A program made the translations under genes and the position numbers. DNA of 64,000 bases from Methanobacteriota archaeon. GTDB lineage: Archaea; Halobacteriota; Methanomicrobia; Methanomicrobiales; Methanomicrobiaceae. The notes beneath the pieces were generated by a model that worked only from the letters and a program-made list of their open reading frames with translations, was not told the DNA's origin and ran no database searches. Positions 26,434-34,816 of the stretch are shown piece after piece. Positions within the stretch are counted from its first letter, which is position 1. Each line of letters begins with the position of its first letter. The stretch lies in contig JAENYT010000002.1 of the NCBI GenBank assembly GCA_016841665.1, positions 142,594 to 206,593 of the forward strand, in the 5' to 3' direction.

Positions 26434-27199
26434 CCCTGAACATCTCCCTGTTCTCGTCTCCTTCGACAAGGGCCTGCCAATCACTGGCATAGCCTTCTAC
26501 ATTTTCAAAACGCACTTCACCGTTGAAATCGGTGAATTTCGTGTGGAAGGTGATCCCCTCGCGCTTTTTGAGTATCACCTTGACATCAGGAACAGGTTTT
26601 CCATTCTCCTTTTTCAGCACTCTGAACCGCAGATTAGGGTTAGTCGGTCTGAGATTCTCCTGGAATTCGGTGCCCTTCAAGATTGCGCCGCTGCCTGTGG
26701 GCATGGCGCTCATCTCTGAAAGGGAATTTCCGTGAAGCAAAATGAGCGTATAAAACCCGATAAGGAAGATAAGAAAACCCGAAGAACCAGCAATGATGAC
26801 GCCGAAGACGACATCTTCGATGAAGTAGGAGAAGAAATGATATGCACTGACAAAGGCGTTAATGTCCGTGGATATGGTAACCAGCACCAGGGTGACGAAG
26901 ATTACGAGCACACTGCCGAGAGCGATGAACACAAAGGCGAGAAGTGAAAGCATGACGTGCACGAACCGCGAGAGCTCTTTTTTGGGTGACTGGTGCCTGG
27001 CTATCTTGATAAACAGGACGAAAAAGACATTCAGAATGATGAGTGCTGCGACGAAGATGTTGAAGTAGTCGCCTGAATCGAGGGCGACTGAATTGGTGGA
27101 CGCCCCCGCAAGTCCGAATAGAGGCCCTGCCTGAACGCATGGGATGAGGGCGGCGAGAAGCGCGATAAGGACGAAGCCCGATACAAGTTTTCCTCTCAT
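26420..27199 (-). CDS. Membrane protein with C-terminal carboxypeptidase-regulatory-like domain
   Basis: The ATG at 27199 gives 259 residues and a clean signal peptide (ending near VQAG); the further upstream ATG falls in the AT-rich promoter. Three long hydrophobic segments follow (around residues 50-70, 85-115 and 130-165). The last 75 residues form a beta-rich domain with [19 protein letters not shown] and [12 protein letters not shown], like the CarboxypepD-reg/Cna-B fold. No family is recognised for the whole. It ends inside the DNA ligase stop region. Confidence 0.7.
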   Translation of the reverse strand: MRGKLVSGFVLIALLAALIPCVQAGPLFGLAGASTNSVALDSGDYFNIFVAALIILNVFFVLFIKIARHQSPKKELSRFVHVMLSLLAFVFIALGSVLVIFVTLVLVTISTDINAFVSAYHFFSYFIEDVVFGVIIAGSSGFLIFLIGFYTLILLHGNSLSEMSAMPTGSGAILKGTEFQENLRPTNPNLRFRVLKKENGKPVPDVKVILKKREGITFHTKFTDFNGEVRFENVEGYASDWQALVEGDENREMFRVMQV

Positions 27200-27232
27200 T
27201 ACCAGTGCTGTACCTTTCGGAAATATAATCAT

Positions 27233-28390
27233 TTATAATTTTAACGAAAAGTCAAAGAGCGTTTTTTGCGTCCGGATTTCCTGGATCAGGGTGCTATGCT
27301 GGAGCCATTGTCGGGACCCCATGATCTGGCAGGTACGTTCAATCCCTGCATCGAGACTCTCGAAGTTCTCCGGCTGCCCGTGCATCGCCCCGCGGACAGC
27401 CTCCCTGATCACCCAGGTACCGAGTGGTGCCCAGTAATCGCTGCGTATGCGGCGGATAACGAGAACACGTGCGCTGCGGCCGATCTGTGCGAGGTATTCC
27501 GCGATCCCGAGGCGGGCCGAGTAGTATGCTCCGGCGATGGGTGAGTAGCCGCGTTTTGCGCCCTTCTCGCCGTCAACAATGATGGTCTCGGCCTCAGGTG
27601 ACCAGATGCTCTGCTTCTCCCACTGTTCGATCATCTCGAACCTCCACTCTCCGGGAATGAGGAGGGCGATGATCCGGTTTGAAAAGAGCTCGGCGGTGAA
27701 CAGCTGGATGATATCCAGGGGCGGCGCACAAGAGATCTGCGCCCTCAACCCCACTCCGAGCATGTCGTCGACCGCGGTAATTGCCCAGCGGGTCGGTACT
27801 GCATGCCGAGTTACCCCGAGCAAGCCCGCAGAGAGCAGCTGGGTGATGCGGTGCTCGTCTATTCCCTCACTATAGAGAACACGGACCGCGTCCGCTGCCC
27901 GCAAATCGTTGTCCGAGGTGACTCGGTCCACAGGGCGCTCTGTTTTCGCATTGTCGAGCACCGCAATATCTTTCAGTGACCCCTTCATGCCGACAGGAGC
28001 CAGTGTCCCGTCGAAGGAGAGATCGAAGCGGACCGGCCTGTTAAAGCGGGCCTCCACATCGACCGGGACCGAGGAGAGGGCGACTTCATGGATCGCGTCC
28101 TGCACTGATGCGAGATCACCGCTCCCCCTGATGGTGCGTGCACGCACGCCCACGATGTCGTCGATGGAGTACCTCCTGCGCAGCCATTCTTTCGGGCTGT
28201 CGGGTTCGCCGGTGAGAAGCGGGCCTGCGCTCATTCTTGGAAACCCCCTGCTTCCCACGAACACCGATGGTGCTTCTCCCATGTAGGTGTCCGCGGCTCT
28301 GATTGAGCGCGACGCATGGAACCGGCTTACGATGGGACACTTCGGCCGCCCGCACAGCCCTTTCCCCTTGCACTCCGCGCAGCGGCTCAT
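27233..28390 (-). CDS. nreA: DNA repair protein NreA with PCNA-binding tail
   Basis: The 385-residue protein begins at an ATG that overlaps the previous stop (ATGA), with MSRCAECKGKGLCGRPKCP forming a C4 zinc-finger-like start. It has the Nre-family (DUF650/651) core, for example RARTIRGSG, TRWAITAVDD and YYSARLGIAEYL. The last residues QKTLFDFSLKL match the PIP box (QxxLxxFF-like) that docks NreA on PCNA in haloarchaea. It is involved in archaeal DNA damage response. Coupled to the DUF2117-like gene upstream. Confidence 0.85.
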   Translation of the reverse strand: MSRCAECKGKGLCGRPKCPIVSRFHASRSIRAADTYMGEAPSVFVGSRGFPRMSAGPLLTGEPDSPKEWLRRRYSIDDIVGVRARTIRGSGDLASVQDAIHEVALSSVPVDVEARFNRPVRFDLSFDGTLAPVGMKGSLKDIAVLDNAKTERPVDRVTSDNDLRAADAVRVLYSEGIDEHRITQLLSAGLLGVTRHAVPTRWAITAVDDMLGVGLRAQISCAPPLDIIQLFTAELFSNRIIALLIPGEWRFEMIEQWEKQSIWSPEAETIIVDGEKGAKRGYSPIAGAYYSARLGIAEYLAQIGRSARVLVIRRIRSDYWAPLGTWVIREAVRGAMHGQPENFESLDAGIERTCQIMGSRQWLQHSTLIQEIRTQKTLFDFSLKL

Positions 28391-29433
28391 GCATGCTTCC
28401 TTGTATCGACCACCACGCGCGCTCGCCCCATCAATTGCCGCAGCATCTTCCCTGTCCATGGGTACCATTCATGCGGCATTGCGTCCAGGCTTCCGGCGAT
28501 CTCGACACCCAGTTCGTCATCGCGTTCTTCAATGGCCTCCACCACCACTGATCCCGGAGCGTACGCCGCTTCGATGATCCCGTCACAATCACCGTCAACG
28601 ACGCCGAATACCGGGATCCCCCGGTGGGCACAGATATGTGCACAGACTGCGGTGGTATCGTCGCCGATACTGAGCACGCCACATACCTCCGCATCAAGCC
28701 TGCGATAGAGCTCGTGCCCGCAGTGGTCGATGACCAGAATGCGCCCCTTTCTTAGGCCTCCCGCGGCATGCCGCGCACACGACGCACGCAGGATTCCGCT
28801 CTTGCACCAGGCTTTCGCAAGATCAAGCGGACCCCTGCGGTGGAGTTTTTCGAGACCGTGCGCCTTCGGCTCGATGCCAGCAACGCACTCGAGCATGCCG
28901 CCCGGGGCACGGAAGATCACCGATGGTGCCATGGCCTTCCCCACCACGATGCCGTTCACAAAAACCGGTTCTCCGGGGATGCATCCCCTGACGGTTCTCG
29001 TTGCGGCCTCTGTCTTCAGGTTGCTTTGTGCGTTCCTGAGCATATAGCCTGTTCTTTGTGCCAGCCGTTCCGCTAGTCCCGGGTCGCCTCCGTTCCACAC
29101 CCACACCGTCTCGCACGAGCACTCGATATGGATGAGGCCGCGTGCGGGATCCATCCTCCCGGCGACGATGTCGCCGAAGACGTATCCCGACTCCTCTGAC
29201 CGACCGCGGTTGACCAGAAATACATCTCCCTGTTCACGTGAAAGAATCGTGGATGGCGGTTCCGGGCAGAATTCGACCGCAAGATTTGATTCCTCCGCGG
29301 CGGTTCGGGCAATGACGCCCGCGACGACGGATCTCGAGGGTTGTATGGTTCCCATCAGCCACCCGGCCTCGCCGCTGTCGAAGACTGCCGGGCCGTGCAG
29401 GACCATGGTGAGTTCCGGGGTATTCATGTGCAT
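28387..29433 (-). CDS. DUF2117-like methanogen protein
   Basis: The ATG at 29433 follows GGAGG with ideal spacing (29427 is an alternative), giving 348 residues. It opens LTMVLHGPAVFDSGEAGW, includes FVNGIVVGKAMAPSVIFRAP, and has GDDTTAVCAHICAHRGIPVF near the C-terminus, where a Rossmann-like NAD or nucleotide site may lie. I recognise it as a methanogen-restricted DUF2117-type protein; function unknown. It is translationally coupled to nreA, so a genome-maintenance link is possible. Confidence 0.65.
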   Translation of the reverse strand: MHMNTPELTMVLHGPAVFDSGEAGWLMGTIQPSRSVVAGVIARTAAEESNLAVEFCPEPPSTILSREQGDVFLVNRGRSEESGYVFGDIVAGRMDPARGLIHIECSCETVWVWNGGDPGLAERLAQRTGYMLRNAQSNLKTEAATRTVRGCIPGEPVFVNGIVVGKAMAPSVIFRAPGGMLECVAGIEPKAHGLEKLHRRGPLDLAKAWCKSGILRASCARHAAGGLRKGRILVIDHCGHELYRRLDAEVCGVLSIGDDTTAVCAHICAHRGIPVFGVVDGDCDGIIEAAYAPGSVVVEAIEERDDELGVEIAGSLDAMPHEWYPWTGKMLRQLMGRARVVVDTRKHA

Positions 29434-29500
29434 GGGGTTCCTCCAGGGATGGTAGAGCGAAATCTCTCTCTCCCCCATCCGCAGGTTCATGGTATCCGGA

Positions 29501-30187
29501 TCAATCACCCGACGTGTTCTGGGGAAGGTAGGGAATGAGAGAGGAGGCGAGTTTTGCAATGTCGAGGGACTGCATGATGACTTTCCCGGGGCCCCTGAGT
29601 GTCGTCAGGAAGAGCCCCTCACCCCCGAAGAGCACCGTTTTCGCTCCGCCGGCAAAGGCGATGTCATAAGAGACGGTGCTCTCGAACCCCACCACGAGCC
29701 CGGTCTCGATCTTCACGACCTCGTCCGGCCCGAGTTCCATCTCAAACACATCACCGCCGCAGTGCAGGAATGCCTTCCCCTCCCCGCTGAGCCTCTGGAG
29801 GATGAATCCTTCTCCCCCGAAAAAGCCGGATCTGATACGTTTCGTGAAGGCGACCTCAAGGTGGATCCCCTCTTCAGAACAGAGGAACGCATCTTTCTGG
29901 GCGATAAACTCGTTGCCGTTCAGGGTGATGGGAATAATCTTGCCGGGAACATTTCCGGCGAAGGATACAAACCCGTTGCCGGCATCGGTGGTGAATTCGG
30001 TTAAAAAAAGGCTTTCCCCGGTAACAACCCTCTTCAGGCCGCCCAGAAGTCCGCCTTTCATATTGGTGTGCATCTGCATATTGCCGCTCATATTCACCAT
30101 GGCGCCTGCCTCCGCACAGATGCGTTCGCCATCGTCCAGAGATATGGTGACCATCTGGAGATTATCCCCTACGATAGTGTACTGCAT
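29501..30187 (-). CDS. AIM24/TIGR00266 family protein
   Basis: 228 residues of beta-rich sequence with the family features MVNMSGNMQMHTN, repeated GGxx(F/L) turns such as GGLLGGLKRVVTGESLF, GFFGGEGFILQRLSGEG and GPGKVIMQSL. The fold is a tryptophan-RNA-binding-attenuator-like beta prism found in bacteria, archaea and mitochondrial AIM24. Function is not established. It is divergent from the small membrane gene at 30199. Confidence 0.85.
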   Translation of the reverse strand: MQYTIVGDNLQMVTISLDDGERICAEAGAMVNMSGNMQMHTNMKGGLLGGLKRVVTGESLFLTEFTTDAGNGFVSFAGNVPGKIIPITLNGNEFIAQKDAFLCSEEGIHLEVAFTKRIRSGFFGGEGFILQRLSGEGKAFLHCGGDVFEMELGPDEVVKIETGLVVGFESTVSYDIAFAGGAKTVLFGGEGLFLTTLRGPGKVIMQSLDIAKLASSLIPYLPQNTSGD

Positions 30188-30198
30188 GATGTCTCATT

Positions 30199-30426
30199 AT
30201 GGAGTTGTCGTATCCTGTGATATACAATGTGTTCGGGGAGGTCGGAGGTGTGATCGGCATAACTATAAATATTATAGTGGGATTATTATTCTTCATTCCG
30301 TATAAAAACAAGGTACGACAGATTAACAGAACTGCTCAACGTTGCATGAAAAATACTTGCGTTCTGGAACATCGTCGCCCCAACGCAAATGCCGGGAGAT
30401 ACTACGGAGGAGAGATGAATGGTTGA
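30199..30426 (+). CDS. Small one-TM protein, possible third paralogue
   Basis: 75 residues: one hydrophobic segment (VGGVIGITINIIVGLLFFI) followed by a basic tail with KVRQINRTAQRCMKNTCVLE, similar in layout to the proteins at 23519-23698 and 23718-23900 (TM, then K/R-rich helix, then RC). The stop overlaps the next gene's start region by 8 bp. The pairing suggests a membrane anchor for the downstream soluble protein. Confidence 0.55.
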   Translation: MELSYPVIYNVFGEVGGVIGITINIIVGLLFFIPYKNKVRQINRTAQRCMKNTCVLEHRRPNANAGRYYGGEMNG

Positions 30427-30913
30427 TATTAGCCGAATACCGATTGAAATCAGGTGGAGGATAGCAACGCGCATGTTAACGTTTCTTCCGATTGCATATA
30501 ACCGGGAATTCAATGATTTCCTGGGAGAAAACTATGCGACGCTTGAGTACCCGATTTTTGAAGAAGCAGCGAAGGACATTCGCGCCATTGCCTCAGCATT
30601 CCAGTTGCCCAACCACAACGCGTACGGACTCGCCCGTACCATGGATGTCATATCGAGTGTCTTTTTCGGCCCTGGTTTTCAGGGTGAGACCCTTGAGGTA
30701 TCGAATGACAAGGCCTTGATACGGTTGACTACGTGCCCCCTCCTGAACATGGCCGAGGAGATTGGGGTGACTGCAGGACGCATACACCAGGCCTGCACCA
30801 CCTGCGCGAAAGAAGCGGTTGAGTGCCTGAACCCGGAGTATACCGTCAACAGCTCTCGTTCTATGTGTCTGGGGGGGGCGTTCTGTGAAATGACAATCGA
30901 GCGGAAGGTGTAA
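30419..30913 (+). CDS. Cys-containing small-molecule-binding-like protein, paralogue A
   Basis: 164 residues with no signal peptide. FGPGFQGE in the middle, TTCPLL, and the ending MCLGGAFCEMTIE recall the V4R/4-vinyl-reductase and L-2-aminothiazoline-4-carboxylate hydrolase-like domains, which finish with a GDxxCEF-type motif. It is a clear paralogue of the gene at 34216-34713. The Cys residues could bind metal or a thiol ligand. Preceded by a small membrane protein in the same operon. Function unknown. Confidence 0.65.
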   Translation: MVDISRIPIEIRWRIATRMLTFLPIAYNREFNDFLGENYATLEYPIFEEAAKDIRAIASAFQLPNHNAYGLARTMDVISSVFFGPGFQGETLEVSNDKALIRLTTCPLLNMAEEIGVTAGRIHQACTTCAKEAVECLNPEYTVNSSRSMCLGGAFCEMTIERKV

Positions 30914-30995
30914 GAGCAATACCTCACTTTTTCCCTTCAGTACGCCCGCCAGCATAAAAAGCGGTGCAAATCGCACCTCGAAACCAGAACCCCGG

Positions 30996-31055
30996 GTATT
31001 ATATTATATACTTTGATGTACACAAATATACATTAATGTGTGCAAGTGTCTTATA
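30996..31055 (+). promoter_or_regulatory. Promoter region of the ECF transporter operon
   Basis: An AT-rich TATTATATTATATACTTTG tract is followed by ACACA...TGTGT, an imperfect inverted repeat in TGTACACAAATATACATTAA and TGTGTGC. It lies 150-210 bp upstream of the ECF gene. The whole gap 30914-31207 carries no other recognisable feature. Confidence 0.35.
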
Positions 31056-31207
31056 TGGCCCGACGCGTCAGTTGAATACGCCATCTCCTCTTCTTCATAA
31101 AATTGTGGTCTGCTGGCAGCAGCGAATGCGTTGCCCCGCTCGTGCGACCGCCGCACCATCCTGAATCGCCCTTGAACAATCGATAATTGCCAATATATGC
31201 GATCACT

Positions 31208-33232
31208 ATGAAATCCCAGGATATTCCTATCATCGGTATTCTTCTCGCTATCGGCGCGATCGTGAGGTATCTTTCGCTCATGATCCCGGGCCCCATCGTG
31301 TCCAACCTGGTCATTGCATTTTACTGCCTTGCCGTCATCCTCGTGATCCCGACGTTCAAAGAAGCGCTCGGCATCGGGATCGTGGCAGGGATCATCTGTG
31401 CGATGGTCAGTCATTCCATATTTCCCCCCGGCAATCTCATCAGTGAACCGGTGGGCGCCCTTGTCTGTCTTCTGACCTTCCTGCTGCTGAGAAACCATAT
31501 CGCGATCTCTCCGGGAATCGCCACCTTCCTCGGAACGCTTGCCAGTGGGTGCACATTTGTTGCCGTGGCAATGCTTATGATGGCACCGGCGATTGCGTCG
31601 AATTATGGGACGATGGCGGCCTTCACCGCCACCATCATCCCGATCGTCGTCCTCACCGCTGTTGCGAACGGCATCATCGCGCAGATACTCTTTATCCCTG
31701 CCTCAAGAGCGCTCCAGCGTTTCAGGAGCGGGGATGCGGATGGCCGTGTGCGCACCCCTTCTGCGACCGTGCTCTCGTCTGCTGACGACGGGACGATTCT
31801 TGCAGCAAGAGACTTCTCCTATACCTACGAGGGAGAGGAGCGGCCGGCGCTCAGGCACGTTGATACAGCCCTGAGACGCGGCGAGGTGCTTCTCATCACC
31901 GGGCCCACCGCGGCCGGAAAAACCACGCTCTGCCTTGCGTTTGCGGGGGTACTCCATCATGAATCCGGCGGCTCGATTTCCGGGGAGATCTCTCTGCTTG
32001 GCAGAGAACTCGGTGAGTTCAATGGAATCGGCGAGGTAAGCCGGCATATCGGGATGATGTTTGATGATGCAGATGCCCAGCTCATCTTCACCTCGGTCGA
32101 GGAGGAGATGCAGTCAGGGCTGGAGAACCGGGGGCTTGACCCGGAGACGATCGAGGCCAGGATTACGTCGGTCATGGAGCGTTGCGGGATAGGCGATCTG
32201 CGCATCCGGGCTCCCCACACGCTTTCCGGCGGTCAGAAGCAGCGTGTCGCGCTCGCGGTAACACTCGCCCTCGACCCGGAAATCATCATCCTGGATGAGT
32301 CCATGTCGGAGCTTGACGAGACTGCGCGGGGGCTTGTCATCTCCCTGCTCGGGGAACTGAAATCCGCCGGCAAGACCATCATCGTGGTGGATCATAGCAT
32401 CGATGATCTCTGCGCCATTGCCGACCGGGTGATCGTACTTGGAGACGGTGCAATCACGCTTCAGGGTACCCCTGAAACGATCCGGCAGCACATCACCGCG
32501 AAGAAGTCTGTACCCCGAGAACAAGTATTGGCTCCAGCACACGGCACGGCGCGCGCTCCTGTCCTCTCGGTAAAGGATCTTTGCCAGTATTATGGGTCGA
32601 TTCGCGCGCTCGACGCGGTGAGTTTTGATATTTACCCCGGTGAATTTGTGGCAATTGTTGGTGAAAACGGTTCGGGGAAGACGACGCTGGTCAAGCATTT
32701 CAACGGGCTTCTCCGCCCAAAATCCGGGTCGGTAACCGTGAGCGGTTGCAATGCGGGTGCTGCGGCGGTGACCGATCTGGTCTCCCATGCGGGGCTCGTG
32801 TTCCAGAATCCGGATACGATGCTCTTTGAAAATTCCGTCTCAGATGAGGTGGGATTCGGCGTCATGAATGTGGGAATCGAGGACGCGCAGGAACGCATCA
32901 CGCAGGCACTCGATCTCGTGCACCTCGCCGATAAAAGGTCGGTCTATCCTCGCCACCTGAGCCGGGGTGAGCGCCAGCGACTTGCGGTTGCATGCGTGCT
33001 TGCGATGCAGCCGGAGGTGATCATTCTCGATGAACCGACAACAGGACTCGATGAGGGAGAATCGAGCTATATGATGGCCCTCATGAAAGACCTGCAGCAG
33101 CGGGGACATACCATCGTAATGGTGACGCACAACATGCAGATCGTGGAAGCATATGCCGAACGGATCATCAGGATGCAGGGAGGACAGATTCTCAGTGACG
33201 GTCCTGTGGCACGAGGAGGTGCGTGCATATGA
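31208..33232 (+). CDS. ECF transporter: S component fused to two ATPase domains
   Basis: From the ATG at 31208 (an in-frame TTG lies at 31187) the protein has 674 residues. Residues 1-175 are an S component with five to six membrane helices and FKEALGIGIVAGIICAMVSH, reminiscent of the TrpP tryptophan-type family. Two ABC domains follow: the first with GPTAAGKTTL, LSGGQKQRVALA and IILDESMSELDE; the second with GENGSGKTTL, LSRGERQRLAVA (degenerate signature) and IILDEPTTGLDE. EcfT is the next gene with an ATGA overlap. The vitamin or substrate is not certain. Confidence 0.85.
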   Translation: MKSQDIPIIGILLAIGAIVRYLSLMIPGPIVSNLVIAFYCLAVILVIPTFKEALGIGIVAGIICAMVSHSIFPPGNLISEPVGALVCLLTFLLLRNHIAISPGIATFLGTLASGCTFVAVAMLMMAPAIASNYGTMAAFTATIIPIVVLTAVANGIIAQILFIPASRALQRFRSGDADGRVRTPSATVLSSADDGTILAARDFSYTYEGEERPALRHVDTALRRGEVLLITGPTAAGKTTLCLAFAGVLHHESGGSISGEISLLGRELGEFNGIGEVSRHIGMMFDDADAQLIFTSVEEEMQSGLENRGLDPETIEARITSVMERCGIGDLRIRAPHTLSGGQKQRVALAVTLALDPEIIILDESMSELDETARGLVISLLGELKSAGKTIIVVDHSIDDLCAIADRVIVLGDGAITLQGTPETIRQHITAKKSVPREQVLAPAHGTARAPVLSVKDLCQYYGSIRALDAVSFDIYPGEFVAIVGENGSGKTTLVKHFNGLLRPKSGSVTVSGCNAGAAAVTDLVSHAGLVFQNPDTMLFENSVSDEVGFGVMNVGIEDAQERITQALDLVHLADKRSVYPRHLSRGERQRLAVACVLAMQPEVIILDEPTTGLDEGESSYMMALMKDLQQRGHTIVMVTHNMQIVEAYAERIIRMQGGQILSDGPVARGGACI

Positions 33233-33918
33233 GTGAGATAATGAGTTACGTCCCCGCGGGAAGTTTTCTGCACCGGATGCCGGTATTGCTTAAAATCGCT
33301 GCGATCACAGGTATCGTCATCGCCAGTGTACTCACCCACAGCGTGGCGGTGCTTGGGACAATGGTGCTCGTCATCGGGGTTGCCGCAGGAGTTGCCGGAC
33401 TGCACAGGGAACTGGTCAGGCAATTGCCCCTCCTGTTCTTTTTAAGCGTGTTCCTTCTCCTTCTCACGGTGGTGACGCTACAAAGCGGCGATACGCTCTT
33501 CCTTCTCATTCCACCGGGCATGGGAGGATCGGCGGGAGCAATCCCCGTCACTTTGGGTGCGGTGGATTTTACTGCGGTGCTCTCGCTGCGCTTTTTTGCC
33601 ATGCTCTTCGCCTTCCAGCTGCTCATCATGTCCACGAAGCCGACCGAACTCACAAACGCCCTGATCGCACTGCATCTGCCCATCGATTACGTATTGATGT
33701 TCATCATTGCCCTGAGGTTTATTCCCAGCCTCCAGCTCGAAGGACAGCGCATCCATGAAGCCCAGATGGCCCGCGGCTATAATCCGGGGAATGGAATGCT
33801 GGGAAAGATCCGGAGCCTTCGTCCGCTTCTCATTCCCCTCGTCTCCAATTCGCTCGCAAAAACCCGTGTGCTTGGGTTAACCATAGATATGCGGGGGTAC
33901 AGGACAAGGGTGCGCTGA
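33229..33918 (+). CDS. ecfT: ECF transporter transmembrane component T
   Basis: The ATG at 33229 overlaps the preceding stop (ATGA) and follows GAGGAGGTG. The 229-residue protein has about five helices and the two EcfT coupling helices: EAQMARGYNPG in the Ala-Arg-Gly class and the later TIDMRGYRTR. It scaffolds the S component and both ATPase domains encoded by the gene before it, so two genes make the whole importer. Confidence 0.9.
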   Translation: MSEIMSYVPAGSFLHRMPVLLKIAAITGIVIASVLTHSVAVLGTMVLVIGVAAGVAGLHRELVRQLPLLFFLSVFLLLLTVVTLQSGDTLFLLIPPGMGGSAGAIPVTLGAVDFTAVLSLRFFAMLFAFQLLIMSTKPTELTNALIALHLPIDYVLMFIIALRFIPSLQLEGQRIHEAQMARGYNPGNGMLGKIRSLRPLLIPLVSNSLAKTRVLGLTIDMRGYRTRVR

Positions 33919-34215
33919 GCTCAACCACGATTGCCGCATTCGCAAGGGAGGTTCGTCTCTCCCTTCCCGAGACTTTTTTCCAACAGGCACGTATTTTTCC
34001 AGCAACCATACGGTATTGTGCAATGATCCCCCGATCAGTGCGTATGGATGTATGGTATAGAAAGTATATTGCCATATATATTTCAAATACTATATTTATC
34101 TGGGTGCTGCGGATTCCTCATTCAACGGGGGTGTTCGTGTGCACGGGCCCCGTATTGCGTGTGCCACCTCGCACGCATCGGTCGGTGCACCAGTACAATG
34201 GAGGAACTTGTCGCA

Positions 34216-34713
34216 ATGGATACTGCTGACCCGATACCAGTTGAGATGCGCTGGCGCCTCACTGCGCGCACACTGACCTATTTGCCCTTTGCCTACGAAA
34301 GGGCCCTCGGAGATGCTGTGGGAGAGGGGTATAACACAAAGGTCGGGCAGATTTTTCGGAATCTTGGACAGGAAATGTCATCGGTGGCTTTGGCATTTCG
34401 CCTTCCGACAGGGAATGCAGCTGATCTCGCCATGGCGGTTGAGGTGCTGGTCACGGTTTTGTTCGGTCCGGGTTTCGAGGGGGAGCCGTTGGAAGCAACC
34501 GATGAAAGGGCGGTATTGCGTGTTACTCACTGCCCGTTTGTTGCCATGGCCAGAGAACTGGGAGTCAATCCCGGACATGCATACCTCGTCTGCAATGCAT
34601 TCAAAACCGCACTCGTTGAAGGCCTCAATGAAGATTACCGAGCATCGGTGCTCTGGGCACGCTGCTTCGGAAACGCCATCTGCGAAATGACAATTGAGCG
34701 AAAAGAGGAGTAG
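34216..34713 (+). CDS. Cys-containing small-molecule-binding-like protein, paralogue B
   Basis: The ATG at 34216 follows GGAGG at 34200 and gives 165 residues; an ATG at 34198 is also in frame. It matches paralogue A throughout: PIPVEMRWRLTARTLTYLPF, FGPGFEGEPLEA, THCPF and the ending CFGNAICEMTIERKEE. Unlike A it has no small membrane partner. An AT-rich promoter with TATAG...CTATA lies at about 34053-34097. Function unknown. Confidence 0.65.
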   Translation: MDTADPIPVEMRWRLTARTLTYLPFAYERALGDAVGEGYNTKVGQIFRNLGQEMSSVALAFRLPTGNAADLAMAVEVLVTVLFGPGFEGEPLEATDERAVLRVTHCPFVAMARELGVNPGHAYLVCNAFKTALVEGLNEDYRASVLWARCFGNAICEMTIERKEE

Positions 34714-34816
34714 GCTACAGGGGCCTCTTCTCTTGCCACAGGAAATCCGATGCAGATGGACCAAAAGAGGGCATTCGGATTGCCTGTTCCCATCCAAAAC
34801 ACCGGTGAGGATCCTG

